Counted from the stretch's first letter, positions 34,305 to 43,290 are shown. The stretch: 64,000 bases of DNA from Botrimarina mediterranea (GCF_007753265.1 NZ_CP036349.1:5454862-5518861), one strand, 5' to 3'. Numbers and translations: made by a program. Notes: generated by a model not told the origin, from the letters alone.

Positions 34305-37300
34305 GTGCGCACGGTCTGCGCGCTGATGATGTGGCTCTGCGTTTGCTTCGCGCCCGCGCAGGTCGAGCTGCAGCAGCCCGATCTCGACGACCCCATCACC
34401 GTGACGGCGAGCGAGGCGTCGCAGTGGACGCAGGGCGCCTACCAGATGTGGCGGCTCAGGGGGGGCGTCTCGCTCACGCAGGGCAAGAACGTCTGGCGCG
34501 CCGCCGAAGCCATCCTATGGGTCGATAAGTCGACCAACTTCGACGAGCCCACCAAGCTGATCGCCTACCTCGAAGCGGGCGGCGGCGAGCCCGTTTGGCT
34601 CGACCTGTACGACAAGACGCCCGACCCCGCCGTCACGCCGATCGCCCGACAGCAGTCGCCCGATTGGTTCGGGCGTTTGCGTTCGGTCGGCGGCGTCGAG
34701 TGGAAGACGCCCCCGCCCGCGACCGCCTCTGCTGAGAAGCCCGCCATCTACGTCCGCGCGCTATCGCGCTTCAACGCCGAGTGGGACCCACTCGCAGGCG
34801 ACGTTCCGGTTGGCGCCGATAACGACACTACCGACGGACCGATACGCGACGATGCGGTGACCCCCGCGCAGTTCCTCGGCGATCCATTCGCCATCACCGC
34901 GCCGACGCCGCAACCATCCGGCGCCGGACAGCCGAGCTTCCGCAGCGTCCAGCTCTTCCCGCGCTATGGCGCCGGTTTGAACTTCGAATCCAGGACCGAC
35001 ACCGATGGCCAGCCGATCGGCGTCCTCATGGGCGGCGCGACGATCGTCATCTCGGGCGTCGATGTCCCAGGCATGCCAGCAGCGGCAGGTCCCATCGATC
35101 GTGTGGACCTCAGTGCGGACCGGGCGGTGATCTGGACTTCGGGCGTCCTCGGCGTCGGCAGCGGGGTCAATCAGACCGGCGACACGCCGATCGAGATCTA
35201 CCTCGAAGGGAACATTGAGGTCCGCCAGGGCGACCGCACCATCTACGCGCAGCGGATGTTCTACGACGCCCGTCGCAAGACCGGCGTCATCCTCGACGCC
35301 GAGCTGCTCACGCCCGTCCCCGACCTTGACTACCGTGGGCTGGTAAGGCTCAAAGCAGACAAGCTGCGTCAGCTTGAAGACTCGCGGTTTGTCGCCGAGA
35401 ACGCGCTGTTCACCACCAGCCGACTCGAAGTGCCGACCTACAGCCTCAAGTCGGACCGGATGACCTTTGAGGACTTTGAGCAGCCGATCATCGATCCACT
35501 TACCGGTCAGCCTGCGGCAGACCCGTTCACCGGCGCGCCGATCAGCGATCGCCAGCAGTTCGCCACGGCCGAGGGGAACCGCGTCGAGTTCGGCGGCGTC
35601 CCGCTGTTCTACTGGCCGACGCTGGAGACCGACCTCAGCGAGCCGCGTTATTACATCGACGACTTCCGCATCAGCAACGATTCGGTCTTCGGTTTCCAAG
35701 TCCTTACCGACTGGGACGTCTACCAGCTGCTGGGCTCAAGACGTCCGCCGGGCACGAAGTGGACGGTCGCCGGCGACTTCCTCAGCGAACGCGGCATTGG
35801 CGTCGGCACGCACTACGAGTACGGCGTCGATCGCTTCTTCGGCGTGAACGGCCCGGCCTTCGGTCAGTTCGACGGCTGGGTCATCAACGACGACGGCCGC
35901 GACAACCTCGGCTTCGGGCGCCGCGACATCGTCCCCGAGGAAGAGTTCCGCGGCCGGGCCTTCTGGAACCACCGCCAGCACGTCCGCGGCGGCTTGCTCG
36001 ACGCCTGGACCGTGCAGGGGCAGGTCGGCTGGATCAGTGACCGCACATTCCTCGAGCAGTATTACGAGCAAGAGTACGACGAACGCGCCGACCAACCCAC
36101 CGGCCTGCGGCTGCGGCGGATCATCGACAACCAGTCCCTGTCGATCGAAGCCAACGGCCAGCTCAACGAGTTCTATAGCGAGACGCAGTGGCTGCCGCGG
36201 CTCGACCACTGGTTGATGGGCCAAGAGCTCGGCGGGCAGCGGCTCACTTGGTTCGCCCACTCACAAGCGGCGTACGCGAACTCAAACGTCGCCACAACGC
36301 CCAGCAACCCGACCCTCGCCAACCAGTTCTTCCTCTTCCCGTGGGAAGCGCCGATGGAAGGCGAGCGCTTCGTGACACGGCAAGAGATCGACCTGCCAAT
36401 CGACCTAGAAGACTACGGCATGCCGATGAAGGTGGCGCCCTATTTCCTCGGCGAGGCTGCGCACTGGGGCGACTCGCTCGCCGGCGGCGACGTCCAGCGG
36501 CTCTACATGCAGACCGGCGTCCGCGCTAGCGCCCCGTTCTGGGCCGTCAACCCGAACGTCCGCGACCCGCTGTTCAACCTCGACGGCCTCGCCCACAAGG
36601 TCGTGTTTGACGGCGAAGTCTCCTACGCCGACGCGTCGCGCGACATCAACGAGTTCGCCCTTTGGGATGAGGTCGAAGACAACACGCTCGAAGACATCCG
36701 CCGTCGTCAGTTCTTCCCCACCATCCCGGCGCTGCAAGACCCGCGGTTCTACATGGTCCGTAGCGGCATGCAGAGCTGGGTCGCCGCCCCCACGACCGAA
36801 GTGGTGGACGACCTCTCCGTTGGCCGCGTCGGCATGCGCCACCGTTTGCAGACCAAACGCGGCGCGCCGGGTCAGCAGCACGTTGTCGACTGGCTCACGT
36901 TCGATACAAACGCCAGCCTCTTTCCCGACACGACACAGAACTTTGGCGAAACGGTCGGCCTCCTCGACTACGATCTCGCTTGGCACCTCGGGGACCGGTT
37001 CACGTTCCTCTCCGACGGCTTCGCCGATTTGTTCACCGACGGCCTGCAAACTTGGTCGGCTGGCGTCGCCCTCAACCGCCCAGCGCGCGGCAACGCCTAC
37101 ATCGGCTACCGCTCGATCCGCGGGCCGTTCGATTCGGACCTCGTCTCGCTGCGGCTCAACTACCGCTTGAACGAGAAGTGGGTCGGCTCGGCCTCGACCG
37201 TCATCGACTTCGGCGAGGCGGGCAACATCGGTCAGACGTTCTCGTTGTCGCGGATCGGCGAGTCGTTGCTGTTCACGCTTGGCATGAACGTCGATGAGTC

Positions 37301-37415
37301 GAAGAATAACGTCGGCTTCAGCTTCCTCGTGGAGCCCCGCTTCCTCCCCCGCACCAGCCTCACCCGCCGCACCGGCATCGACATCCCACCCGCGGGAGCC
37401 TACGGGCTAGAGTAG
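34305..37415 (+). CDS. lptD: LptD/OstA-like outer-membrane protein
   Basis: The GTG at 34305 gives about 1036 residues and starts at a signal peptide (RTVCALMMWLCVCFAPAQ). The frame opens earlier at a TTG (34158), but that would add a non-signal, Pro-rich stretch. The N-terminal part has OstA-like strands (ITVTASEASQWTQGAYQMWRL, GNIEVRQGDRTIYAQRMFYDAR, VPTYSLKSDRMTF). The C-terminal ~550 residues are Tyr/Trp/Asp-rich alternating strands typical of the LptD barrel (EFGGVPLFYWPTLETDL is the usual junction). It should insert LPS-like lipids in the outer membrane. It is longer than the E. coli protein because of an expanded N-terminal domain. Confidence 0.8.
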   Translation: MRTVCALMMWLCVCFAPAQVELQQPDLDDPITVTASEASQWTQGAYQMWRLRGGVSLTQGKNVWRAAEAILWVDKSTNFDEPTKLIAYLEAGGGEPVWLDLYDKTPDPAVTPIARQQSPDWFGRLRSVGGVEWKTPPPATASAEKPAIYVRALSRFNAEWDPLAGDVPVGADNDTTDGPIRDDAVTPAQFLGDPFAITAPTPQPSGAGQPSFRSVQLFPRYGAGLNFESRTDTDGQPIGVLMGGATIVISGVDVPGMPAAAGPIDRVDLSADRAVIWTSGVLGVGSGVNQTGDTPIEIYLEGNIEVRQGDRTIYAQRMFYDARRKTGVILDAELLTPVPDLDYRGLVRLKADKLRQLEDSRFVAENALFTTSRLEVPTYSLKSDRMTFEDFEQPIIDPLTGQPAADPFTGAPISDRQQFATAEGNRVEFGGVPLFYWPTLETDLSEPRYYIDDFRISNDSVFGFQVLTDWDVYQLLGSRRPPGTKWTVAGDFLSERGIGVGTHYEYGVDRFFGVNGPAFGQFDGWVINDDGRDNLGFGRRDIVPEEEFRGRAFWNHRQHVRGGLLDAWTVQGQVGWISDRTFLEQYYEQEYDERADQPTGLRLRRIIDNQSLSIEANGQLNEFYSETQWLPRLDHWLMGQELGGQRLTWFAHSQAAYANSNVATTPSNPTLANQFFLFPWEAPMEGERFVTRQEIDLPIDLEDYGMPMKVAPYFLGEAAHWGDSLAGGDVQRLYMQTGVRASAPFWAVNPNVRDPLFNLDGLAHKVVFDGEVSYADASRDINEFALWDEVEDNTLEDIRRRQFFPTIPALQDPRFYMVRSGMQSWVAAPTTEVVDDLSVGRVGMRHRLQTKRGAPGQQHVVDWLTFDTNASLFPDTTQNFGETVGLLDYDLAWHLGDRFTFLSDGFADLFTDGLQTWSAGVALNRPARGNAYIGYRSIRGPFDSDLVSLRLNYRLNEKWVGSASTVIDFGEAGNIGQTFSLSRIGESLLFTLGMNVDESKNNVGFSFLVEPRFLPRTSLTRRTGIDIPPAGAYGLE

Positions 37416-37521
37416 GATTGAGACTTGAGTGCTGAGGGGTGTGGTGCAAGCTGCTAAGATTCACCGTAACAGCCCTCACGTCTCAAGCCCCAAGCCTCAC
37501 AGCGGCCCGCCGCGCCATTCC

Positions 37522-37893
37522 ATGGCAGAAATCGAAAAGGCCTTCCTCCCCAAGACCTGGCTCGGCAAGTTCGGCTGCGCGTTCCGCGGCGTACGCGTCG
37601 GCATCGGCGCCTACGGCGCGGCGAGCTTCGCCGTGCACCTCCCCGTCATGGCGGGCGTGCTCGCCTTCGCGGTCTGGGACGGCGTCACGTGGCCCGAGTG
37701 GTACCTGCTGATCGTCTGCATCACGATCGTCCTCGCGGCCGAGATGTTCAACTCATCGATCGAAGCGCTCGCCAAGGCCGTAACGAAAGAGTACGACCCC
37801 CACATCCGCGACGCGCTCGACATCGCCAGCGGCGCCGTCTTCACCGCGGTGATCGGCGCGGCGACGGTGGGGGTGCTGATTCTCGTCGGCTGA
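37522..37893 (+). CDS. dgkA: diacylglycerol kinase, DgkA type
   Basis: The ATG at 37522 gives 123 residues, the normal size of the small prokaryotic enzyme; upstream codons in the frame belong to a repeat-like gap. Three membrane helices and the active-site motif EMFNSSIEALAKAVTKEYDPHIRDALDIASGAV are present; the Glu and Asp residues in it bind ATP-Mg. The enzyme phosphorylates diacylglycerol or undecaprenol at the inner membrane. It follows the LptD-like gene after about 100 bases that contain a GAGACTTGAG-type inverted repeat (37425-37500). Confidence 0.88.
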   Translation: MAEIEKAFLPKTWLGKFGCAFRGVRVGIGAYGAASFAVHLPVMAGVLAFAVWDGVTWPEWYLLIVCITIVLAAEMFNSSIEALAKAVTKEYDPHIRDALDIASGAVFTAVIGAATVGVLILVG

Positions 37894-37914
37894 CCGTTCA
37901 CGTTGAGGCGATAA

Positions 37915-39069
37915 TCAATCCAACCAGTCCTTCGCCGCCAGTCGCTCCGGCACGTACGTCTCCGTCACGTAACTGATGTCCTTCGACATCAGGGATTCGA
38001 CTTCGAGCTTGAAGTCGTTCTTGAGCATCCGCTCGATCTCGCGCTGCCAATCCCGCTTCTTCTCGAACCACGGGTACTTGGCGACCTGCTTGGCGCGTTT
38101 ACGGTCGGTGTCGGAGAGGCCGATGATCACGTCGTCCGAAAGCTCGCAGCGGTCGAAGTCGAGGCTCCGCAGGCCGAGGTACTTTGCCTCGGGGATCGCC
38201 ATCCGCTGCGATTCAAACGCCAAGTTGATCGAGCCCTGCTTGATGACGCTGTAGATGTAGTACCCCCACGGGTCGTTATCGAGCACGCAGTAGATCGGCA
38301 GCTTCAACTCGTTATGCATCCGGTGCAACAGCCGACGCACGCCACGTGGCGGCTGCCCGGCGCCGTGCGTGAGGATGCAGTTGTGCTGTTCCCAGAAGCG
38401 GTCCTCGTTGAAGCGCTGCCAGACCGTGCCTTTTTCGACATGAAGGATGAACTTGGCGTCGCACTTCTTTGGGTCGAGCTCGATGATGCCCGGCTCAACG
38501 ATCGAAGGGATCGCGTAGCCGCCCGACCCCATCCGCCGACAGTCGATCGTGTCGCCACGATCCGTCAGCGTGATGCCGCCGACCATCGCGCCGCGATTCT
38601 CGGCGTAGAGGTGTAGTTCTTCGCGGATGCTGGACAGCAGCACTTCCACGTCTTCGATGATCGTGTCGCACTCGTTCTGATCGTCGAACGTGTTCTCCTT
38701 CGTCTCGGCGATCTTGTGCTTGAGCATGTAGTAGAGTCCCCGGAGGCTCGACGACTTGCCCACGTCGAGCAGCTCCTTACACCCCTTCGCGACGAGCATC
38801 GTCCGCATGTACGCCTTCGCCTGCGACAGGTCGAACAGCTGACGGCGGTTCTTACCGCTCCCCATCTCGAGGATCCCCTTCCGTGGGGAGTACTTCACGT
38901 TCGAGAGGGTCCTGCTCGGAATGTCGAGGAACGGGTCCCGCTTCTTCTCCGCGGCCATGACGACCCCGTCGGCCAGCCCCACCAGGGCGGCCATCGTCTT
39001 CTTGTCGCGCTCGGTCAGGACGACGCGCTTCTTCTGGGCGGGCTTGGTGGTCGCGGTCTTCTTCGCCAT
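37915..39069 (-). CDS. top6A: DNA topoisomerase VI subunit A (Spo11/Top6A family)
   Basis: The 384-residue protein has a basic N-terminal tail, then a winged-helix domain with the catalytic Tyr pair in SSSLRGLYYMLKH (Tyr113/114). The Toprim domain has Glu212 (LHVEKGTVWQRF) and Asp264-Asn265-Asp266 (CVLDNDPWGYYIYSV). These are the metal-binding and cleavage residues of Top6A. The enzyme normally forms an A2B2 complex with an ATPase subunit B, which is not in this window. The gene is convergent with dgkA and divergent from the GH43 gene. Top6A is archaeal in origin and scattered in bacteria. Confidence 0.9.
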   Translation of the reverse strand: MAKKTATTKPAQKKRVVLTERDKKTMAALVGLADGVVMAAEKKRDPFLDIPSRTLSNVKYSPRKGILEMGSGKNRRQLFDLSQAKAYMRTMLVAKGCKELLDVGKSSSLRGLYYMLKHKIAETKENTFDDQNECDTIIEDVEVLLSSIREELHLYAENRGAMVGGITLTDRGDTIDCRRMGSGGYAIPSIVEPGIIELDPKKCDAKFILHVEKGTVWQRFNEDRFWEQHNCILTHGAGQPPRGVRRLLHRMHNELKLPIYCVLDNDPWGYYIYSVIKQGSINLAFESQRMAIPEAKYLGLRSLDFDRCELSDDVIIGLSDTDRKRAKQVAKYPWFEKKRDWQREIERMLKNDFKLEVESLMSKDISYVTETYVPERLAAKDWLD

Positions 39070-39157
39070 GGCGGTCGCAGAGAGGTTCGTCGGCGGTCAA
39101 TTCAATGGGAATCCGCAATTCTCTACGCCAAAAGCCTCGGCGACGAGGGGCCTCTTG

Positions 39158-39172
39158 TCTAAACTATTTAGA
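39158..39172. promoter_or_regulatory. short dyad TCTAAACTATTTAGA upstream of GH43 gene
   Basis: Arms TCTAAA and TTTAGA are perfect with a 3-base spacer, 41 bases before the GTG at 39213. An outer CCTCT...AGAGG pair followed by TTTTT could instead make a small terminator or attenuator. The role is open. Confidence 0.35.
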
Positions 39173-39212
39173 GGTTTTTCTCATCTCCCGACAAACTCCT
39201 TTGAAGCCAACC

Positions 39213-40484
39213 GTGACCAAGTGGCTGTTACTTCTGCCGCTCGTTTCCCTGCTGATGGCGGCGATTTCTCCGAGCGTCCAGGGAATCACCCTCACCGGCC
39301 AGCGCGACATCCACGACCCCTCACGGATTCATGAGCTAGACGGTCGCTACTACACCTACGGCACCGGCGGGCCTGGGGGCGCGATCGTTACTCGCTACTC
39401 GGACGACCTCGTCCAATGGTGGAACGGACCGGCCGCCATCGCCGCGGTTCCCGCTTGGGCCCTGCAGATGGTCCCCGAGAACGGCGGCGGCATGTGGGCG
39501 CCCGATGTCGTACAAGTTGGCGACGAGTACCGAATGTACTACTCGGTCTCGTCCTTCGGCAGCCAACGCTCGGTCATCGGGCTCGCGACCAACACGACGC
39601 TCGACTTCAACAGCCCCAACTACCAGTGGGTCGATCAAGGCCTCGTGATCGCCTCGCAACCCGGCTCGCCCTACAACGCGATCGACGCCGGCCTGTTGTA
39701 CGAGGAAGATACGGACCGCCTCTGGCTATCGTTCGGCTCCTACTGGAACGGCCTCTACAGCACGCAGCTCAACGTCGATACCGGCAAGCTGTCGCCACGC
39801 AATCCCGCTCCCGTCAACATCGCGCGCAATCCCGGCAGCCCCGTAAATGCGATCGAAGCGGCCCACATCATGGAGCGCGAGGGCTCGTACTACCTCGTCA
39901 CCAACTGGGACGCCTGCTGCCAAGGCGCCAGCAGCACTTACAATCTTCGAGTCGGCCGCGGCGACAGCCCGCTCGGCCCTTTCTTCGATCGCAACGGCGT
40001 CAACATGCTCCAAGGCGGCGGCGAGTTGTTCCTCGCTACCGAGGGAAACCAGATCGGCCCGGGGCACTTCAGCGACTTTTCCGCAAATGGCCTCGACTAC
40101 TTCGCCTTCCACTATTACGACGGCGCCGCGAATGGCGCCCCACGCTTAGGGATCGAAGAGTTCGGCTGGACCTACGACGGCTGGCCCGTAGCGCTGCGCG
40201 ACCTTCCTGCCGGCGACTACAACCGCGACGGCCGCGTCGACGCCGCCGACTACACCGTCTGGCGAGACACCTTCGGCTCGACAACCGACCTCCGCGCCGA
40301 TGGCAGCAGCGGCCGCGGCAGCGCCGGCCGCATCGACCAATCCGACTACGGCGTCTGGTCGATCAACTACAGCGCCGATTACGCCACGGCAACCACTAGC
40401 ACGACCATCCCCGAGCCAACCGCGTTCAGCCTCACTGCCATCGCCGCCGCGTATCTCTCAGCGTTCCGCCGCCAAGAATCTTGA
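39213..40484 (+). CDS. secreted GH43 arabinanase-like glycosidase with dockerin-like repeats and PEP-CTERM signal
   Basis: The GTG at 39213 starts a signal peptide (TKWLLLLPLVSLLMAA). The five-blade beta-propeller of family 43 shows: nucleophile-side Asp in IHDPSRIHELDGRYYTYGTG, the NAIDAGLLYEEDTDRLWLSFGSYW block with the central Asp, and the catalytic Glu in AIEAAHIMEREGSYYLVTNW. This is closest to endo-1,5-alpha-L-arabinanases. The C-terminus has an Asp-rich repeat pair ([33 protein letters not shown]) and a PEP-CTERM signal (PEPTAF, hydrophobic, RRQES). It is therefore an exported, sorted arabinan hydrolase. The stop codon borders repeat C2. Confidence 0.88.
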   Translation: MTKWLLLLPLVSLLMAAISPSVQGITLTGQRDIHDPSRIHELDGRYYTYGTGGPGGAIVTRYSDDLVQWWNGPAAIAAVPAWALQMVPENGGGMWAPDVVQVGDEYRMYYSVSSFGSQRSVIGLATNTTLDFNSPNYQWVDQGLVIASQPGSPYNAIDAGLLYEEDTDRLWLSFGSYWNGLYSTQLNVDTGKLSPRNPAPVNIARNPGSPVNAIEAAHIMEREGSYYLVTNWDACCQGASSTYNLRVGRGDSPLGPFFDRNGVNMLQGGGELFLATEGNQIGPGHFSDFSANGLDYFAFHYYDGAANGAPRLGIEEFGWTYDGWPVALRDLPAGDYNRDGRVDAADYTVWRDTFGSTTDLRADGSSGRGSAGRIDQSDYGVWSINYSADYATATTSTTIPEPTAFSLTAIAAAYLSAFRRQES

Positions 40485-40568
40485 ACCACAAAGGAACGAA
40501 GGAACAAAGAAGAATCGACGGGGGGTCCAGATCCGTTCTTCCCGTCGTTCCTTAGTTCCTTTGTGGTT
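40484..40568. repeat. inverted repeat, C family copy 2
   Basis: Arms 40484-40514 (AACCACAAAGGAACGAAGGA...) and 40536-40568 are complementary, between convergent genes whose stops lie at 40482-40484 and 40576. It could terminate transcription from both sides. Confidence 0.88.
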
Positions 40569-40575
40569 AACTTCT

Positions 40576-40893
40576 CTAGATCGACACGACCCGCTCGTAA
40601 GGCTGAGCCGGCAGCACGAAGATTTTCCCGTCGCCCATCCGCCCCGTGCGGGCGATCTCCACGAGGCGCTCCAGCACCTCTTCGGCGCGGGCGTCTTCGA
40701 CCATCATCGACAGCTCGACCTTCGGCAAGAACGCCATGGCGCCGTCGTCGCCGGCGTACTGGTCGAGGTAGCTCTTCTGCTTCCCCATCCCCTTCACCTC
40801 GTGGACCCACAACGCCTCCAGCGGCGCCCGCCGCAGGCCTTCGAGGACCCGCTCGGCCAGGTAGGGTTTAACGATGGCGATGATTTGTTTCAT
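40576..40893 (-). CDS. P-II-like signalling protein lacking the uridylylation tyrosine
   Basis: The ATG at 40893 gives 105 residues that align without gaps to GlnB over residues 1-58. Conserved features are the start KQIIAIVKPYL, GMGKQK with Gln39, Tyr46, FLPKVEL with Lys58, and the GDGKIFVLP B-loop (residues 87-95). At position 51, however, where GlnB/GlnK carry the uridylylated Tyr, this protein has Gly (DDGAMAF). It therefore cannot be modified in the usual way but may still bind ATP/ADP and 2-oxoglutarate. No amtB or glnA lies nearby. Confidence 0.85.
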   Translation of the reverse strand: MKQIIAIVKPYLAERVLEGLRRAPLEALWVHEVKGMGKQKSYLDQYAGDDGAMAFLPKVELSMMVEDARAEEVLERLVEIARTGRMGDGKIFVLPAQPYERVVSI

Positions 40894-40986
40894 CGAGGAC
40901 GTACTGAGAGGTTCTCGCCGGTTCGTGAACCCCGGTATCTTACTCGCTGTCCACGGGCAGTGCGATTGCCGCGACGGAGGCTGGAA

Positions 40987-41496
40987 GTGCTTGACGAGAT
41001 TCGGCTGCGCAACGAAGCTCCCGACGACCTCGACGCCATCCGGCGCCTCAACGAAGCGGCGTTCCCCACGCCCGCCGAGGGTCGCCTCGTTGACCTGCTG
41101 CGTGAAGCCGGCCGCCTGACGCTGTCGATCGTCGCCGTCGCGGGCGACCAAATCGTCGGGCACGTCGCCCTCAGCCCCATCACCGTTGATGGCAGCGTAG
41201 CCGGCCTCGGTCTGGCGCCGCTCGCCGTTGACGCCGCCTATCGCCGCCAAGGAATCGGCGGCGCCCTCATCGAGCACTCCCTCGATCGGTGCCGTGAGCT
41301 GCGGACGCCCCTGGTCGTGGTCCTCGGCGAGCCCGCCTACTATCGCCGGTTTGGCTTCGAATCGGCCAGCCGCTACGGCCTCGTGGACGAGTACGGCGGC
41401 GGCGACGCCTTCCAGGCTCTCTGGCTCGGTCCGACCGCACCCCGCCCCAGTGGGACCATAAAATACGCGCCCGAGTTCTCGATTTTCGGGGTGTAG
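40987..41496 (+). CDS. GNAT family N-acetyltransferase
   Basis: The GTG at 40987 gives 169 residues; upstream codons in the frame run into the P-II gene on the other strand and are not coding. Motif A is LGLAPLAVDAAYRRQGIGGALIEHSLDR, with the RRQGIG acetyl-CoA loop, and the family-specific GEPAYYRRFGFESASRYGL is seen in YhbS-like proteins. The substrate is unknown; small amines or protein N-termini are typical. The gene is divergent from the P-II gene across 93 bases. Confidence 0.88.
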   Translation: MLDEIRLRNEAPDDLDAIRRLNEAAFPTPAEGRLVDLLREAGRLTLSIVAVAGDQIVGHVALSPITVDGSVAGLGLAPLAVDAAYRRQGIGGALIEHSLDRCRELRTPLVVVLGEPAYYRRFGFESASRYGLVDEYGGGDAFQALWLGPTAPRPSGTIKYAPEFSIFGV

Positions 41497-41505
41497 CCAT
41501 CACTA

Positions 41506-41665
41506 CCGAATACCATTGCCGCTGCCATCCGCTGCGGGGAGAAATTTGGGCAGCGGCCCCGCCCTGTTGCCGATGATGATCCTTCAGCGGTACGCTCACT
41601 CCCGGCGAAGGAATGCCGAACAGGTAAACTGCGCTGCGGCACACGGCAATCCGCATTCGGTAGGC
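41506..41665. repeat. imperfect inverted repeat in a 277-base gap, R family
   Basis: CTACCGAAT...ATTGCCG near 41506-41528 pairs with CGGCAAT...ATTCGGTAGG near 41640-41665. The interior is GC-rich without a gene. The gap lies between two plus-strand genes. Confidence 0.55.
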
Positions 41666-41773
41666 CTGCGTCGACCCATCGGGCACAATCCTCGTACCGA
41701 TTGACGCGGCTCGGCACACAAGACCAACGGCGTTGCCCCCACGGCTCGCCGCGCACCACAGGCGATCTCACCC

Positions 41774-42037
41774 ATGGCCCAGCAGCATTCCAAGCACGTC
41801 CAAAGCAAGATCAAGAGCTTCTACGACAACCGCGAGGCCTCCGGGCTCCAGCGGCTGCAAGAGCTGGTGACGGACCTCTACCTCGCCGAGGGGAAGAAAC
41901 GCGCGACCACCTGGGGCTACATCGAGAAGGCCCTCGAGAAGGTCGGCGTCAAACCCGATCGCATCGCCCACCTCAAGGCGAAGGACGACCCGCAGCTGCT
42001 CGCAAAAGTTGTCGAAGAGTTGATGGCGAAGGGGTAG
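41774..42037 (+). CDS. small conserved-looking hypothetical protein
   Basis: The 87-residue soluble, highly charged, helical protein has the motif NREASGLQRLQELVTDLYLAEGKKR near the middle. I associate this sequence with a short protein common in planctomycetes, of unknown function (from memory). The ATG at 41774 follows a GGCGATCTCACCC stretch without a strong ribosome site. It precedes the VIT-type transporter gene by 62 bases that hold short CTGTCGGC repeats, and may be co-transcribed with it. Confidence 0.7.
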   Translation: MAQQHSKHVQSKIKSFYDNREASGLQRLQELVTDLYLAEGKKRATTWGYIEKALEKVGVKPDRIAHLKAKDDPQLLAKVVEELMAKG

Positions 42038-42099
42038 AAAGGCTGTCGGCCGTCGCCTGTCGGCTGTCGGCTTTTCGATGACGAGAGAAGGTCGCCGCC

Positions 42100-43134
42100 G
42101 TGCGTTGGGATTCGATCGACGAAAAGACGTGGCGGCGTGGGCTAGCGACGGGCGAGCTGCGCGGCGACAAGTTCGTCATCACCGACTTCGGCGATGACTC
42201 GACGTGGGCCGACGCTCTCGCCGATGTCTACCAGGCCTCGACGCAGTTCCCGCGTTCGACAGTCGCCGTCGCATTGTCGCCCGCCGCGAAGAACCTGCTG
42301 CGTGACCTGCGCTCGCAAGGCCGCCTCAGCTTCCGCGAACACGACGGCCTCGCCGACATCGACAACGTCCTCGACTTCACCGACCAGAGCCTCCGCGCCC
42401 ACATCGACGAGCACAAGCCGTCCGCGATCGCCCAGCGGCTCGAGCTCGGCTTCCGCCATAGCTACCTCAAGGATTTCGTCTACGGCGCCATCGACGGCGC
42501 GGTGACGACATTCGCCGTCGTATCGGGCGTCGCCGGCGCGGGCCTCTCGCCTGGGATCATCATCATCCTCGGCGCGGCCAACCTCGTCGGCGACGGCTTC
42601 AGCATGGCGGCGAGCAACTTCCTCGGCACCCGCGCCGAACAACAGCTCCGCGCCCGCGCCCGCCGGCTCGAAGAAGAGCACATCGCGCGCTACGAAAAGG
42701 GCGAGCGCGAAGAGGTCCGCCAGATCTTCGCCGCCAAGGGTTTTGAGGGGGCCGACCTCGAGAACGCCGTCCGCGTCATCACCAGCGACCGCGACCGCTG
42801 GGTCGACACCATGCTCCAAGAAGAGCACGGCCTCCCCCTCTCCAGCCCCTCCGCCTGGCGGGCGGCGTGGACGACGTTCGTCGCCTTCCTCCTGGTCGGC
42901 CTCATCCCGCTGCTCCCCTTCCTCTGGGAGTTTGCCCGGGGCAACGTCTCCAGCAGCCCCTTCCTCGCCAGCACCATCATGACCGCGGTCGCCTTCGTCG
43001 CCGTCGGCGCCGCCAAGTCCCGCTTCGTCGATCACCACTGGACCGTCAGCGGCGCCGAAACCCTAGCCGTCGGCGGCGCCGCAGCAGCCCTCGCCTACGT
43101 AGCCGGCGTGCTATTGAAGGGCGTCGTAGGATAG
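42100..43134 (+). CDS. VIT1/CCC1 family divalent metal transporter with long N-terminal extension
   Basis: The GTG at 42100 has AGAAGG seven bases upstream. Residues from about 122 on match the Fe/Mn vacuolar-transporter fold: SYLKDFVYGAIDGAVTTFAVVSGVAGAGLSP, then LGAANLVGDGFSMAASNFLGTRAE, and the ERE-rich cytosolic insert. Helices at the end complete five segments. The first ~115 residues (GDKFVITDFGDDSTWADALADVY, LSPAAKNLLRDLRSQGRLSF) are soluble and not part of the usual family; I do not recognise this domain. The protein probably exports Fe2+ or Mn2+ from the cytosol. Confidence 0.85.
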   Translation: MRWDSIDEKTWRRGLATGELRGDKFVITDFGDDSTWADALADVYQASTQFPRSTVAVALSPAAKNLLRDLRSQGRLSFREHDGLADIDNVLDFTDQSLRAHIDEHKPSAIAQRLELGFRHSYLKDFVYGAIDGAVTTFAVVSGVAGAGLSPGIIIILGAANLVGDGFSMAASNFLGTRAEQQLRARARRLEEEHIARYEKGEREEVRQIFAAKGFEGADLENAVRVITSDRDRWVDTMLQEEHGLPLSSPSAWRAAWTTFVAFLLVGLIPLLPFLWEFARGNVSSSPFLASTIMTAVAFVAVGAAKSRFVDHHWTVSGAETLAVGGAAAALAYVAGVLLKGVVG

Positions 43135-43144
43135 AATCCCCTAC

Positions 43145-43290
43145 TGTAGGAGGCGTCTCCAGACGCCGATTACGGTCTCCCAGCCGAATTACGGCATGGT
43201 GCACGTAATCGGGGTCTGGAGGCCCCCCCCCACAGCCATCTTCGATGGCTTCTTCCCTCAGCCCCTAGCCCCTCGTCCCTAACCCCTCGT
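43145..43290. repeat. degenerate A family copy 2 followed by an E-type arm
   Basis: The left arm at 43145-43172 (TGTAGGAGGCGTCTCCAGAC...) pairs with a decayed right arm at 43204-43225. A run of C follows (43223-43231), then a one-sided E-family stretch CCTCAGCCCCTAGCCCCTCG at about 43257-43276. The element lies directly upstream of thyA. Confidence 0.75.

Noticed and set aside
39151-39179. CCTCT...AGAGG followed by TTTTT as a terminator
   Set aside because: No plus-strand gene ends before it; the position fits a leader or operator better, so only the dyad was listed with low confidence.
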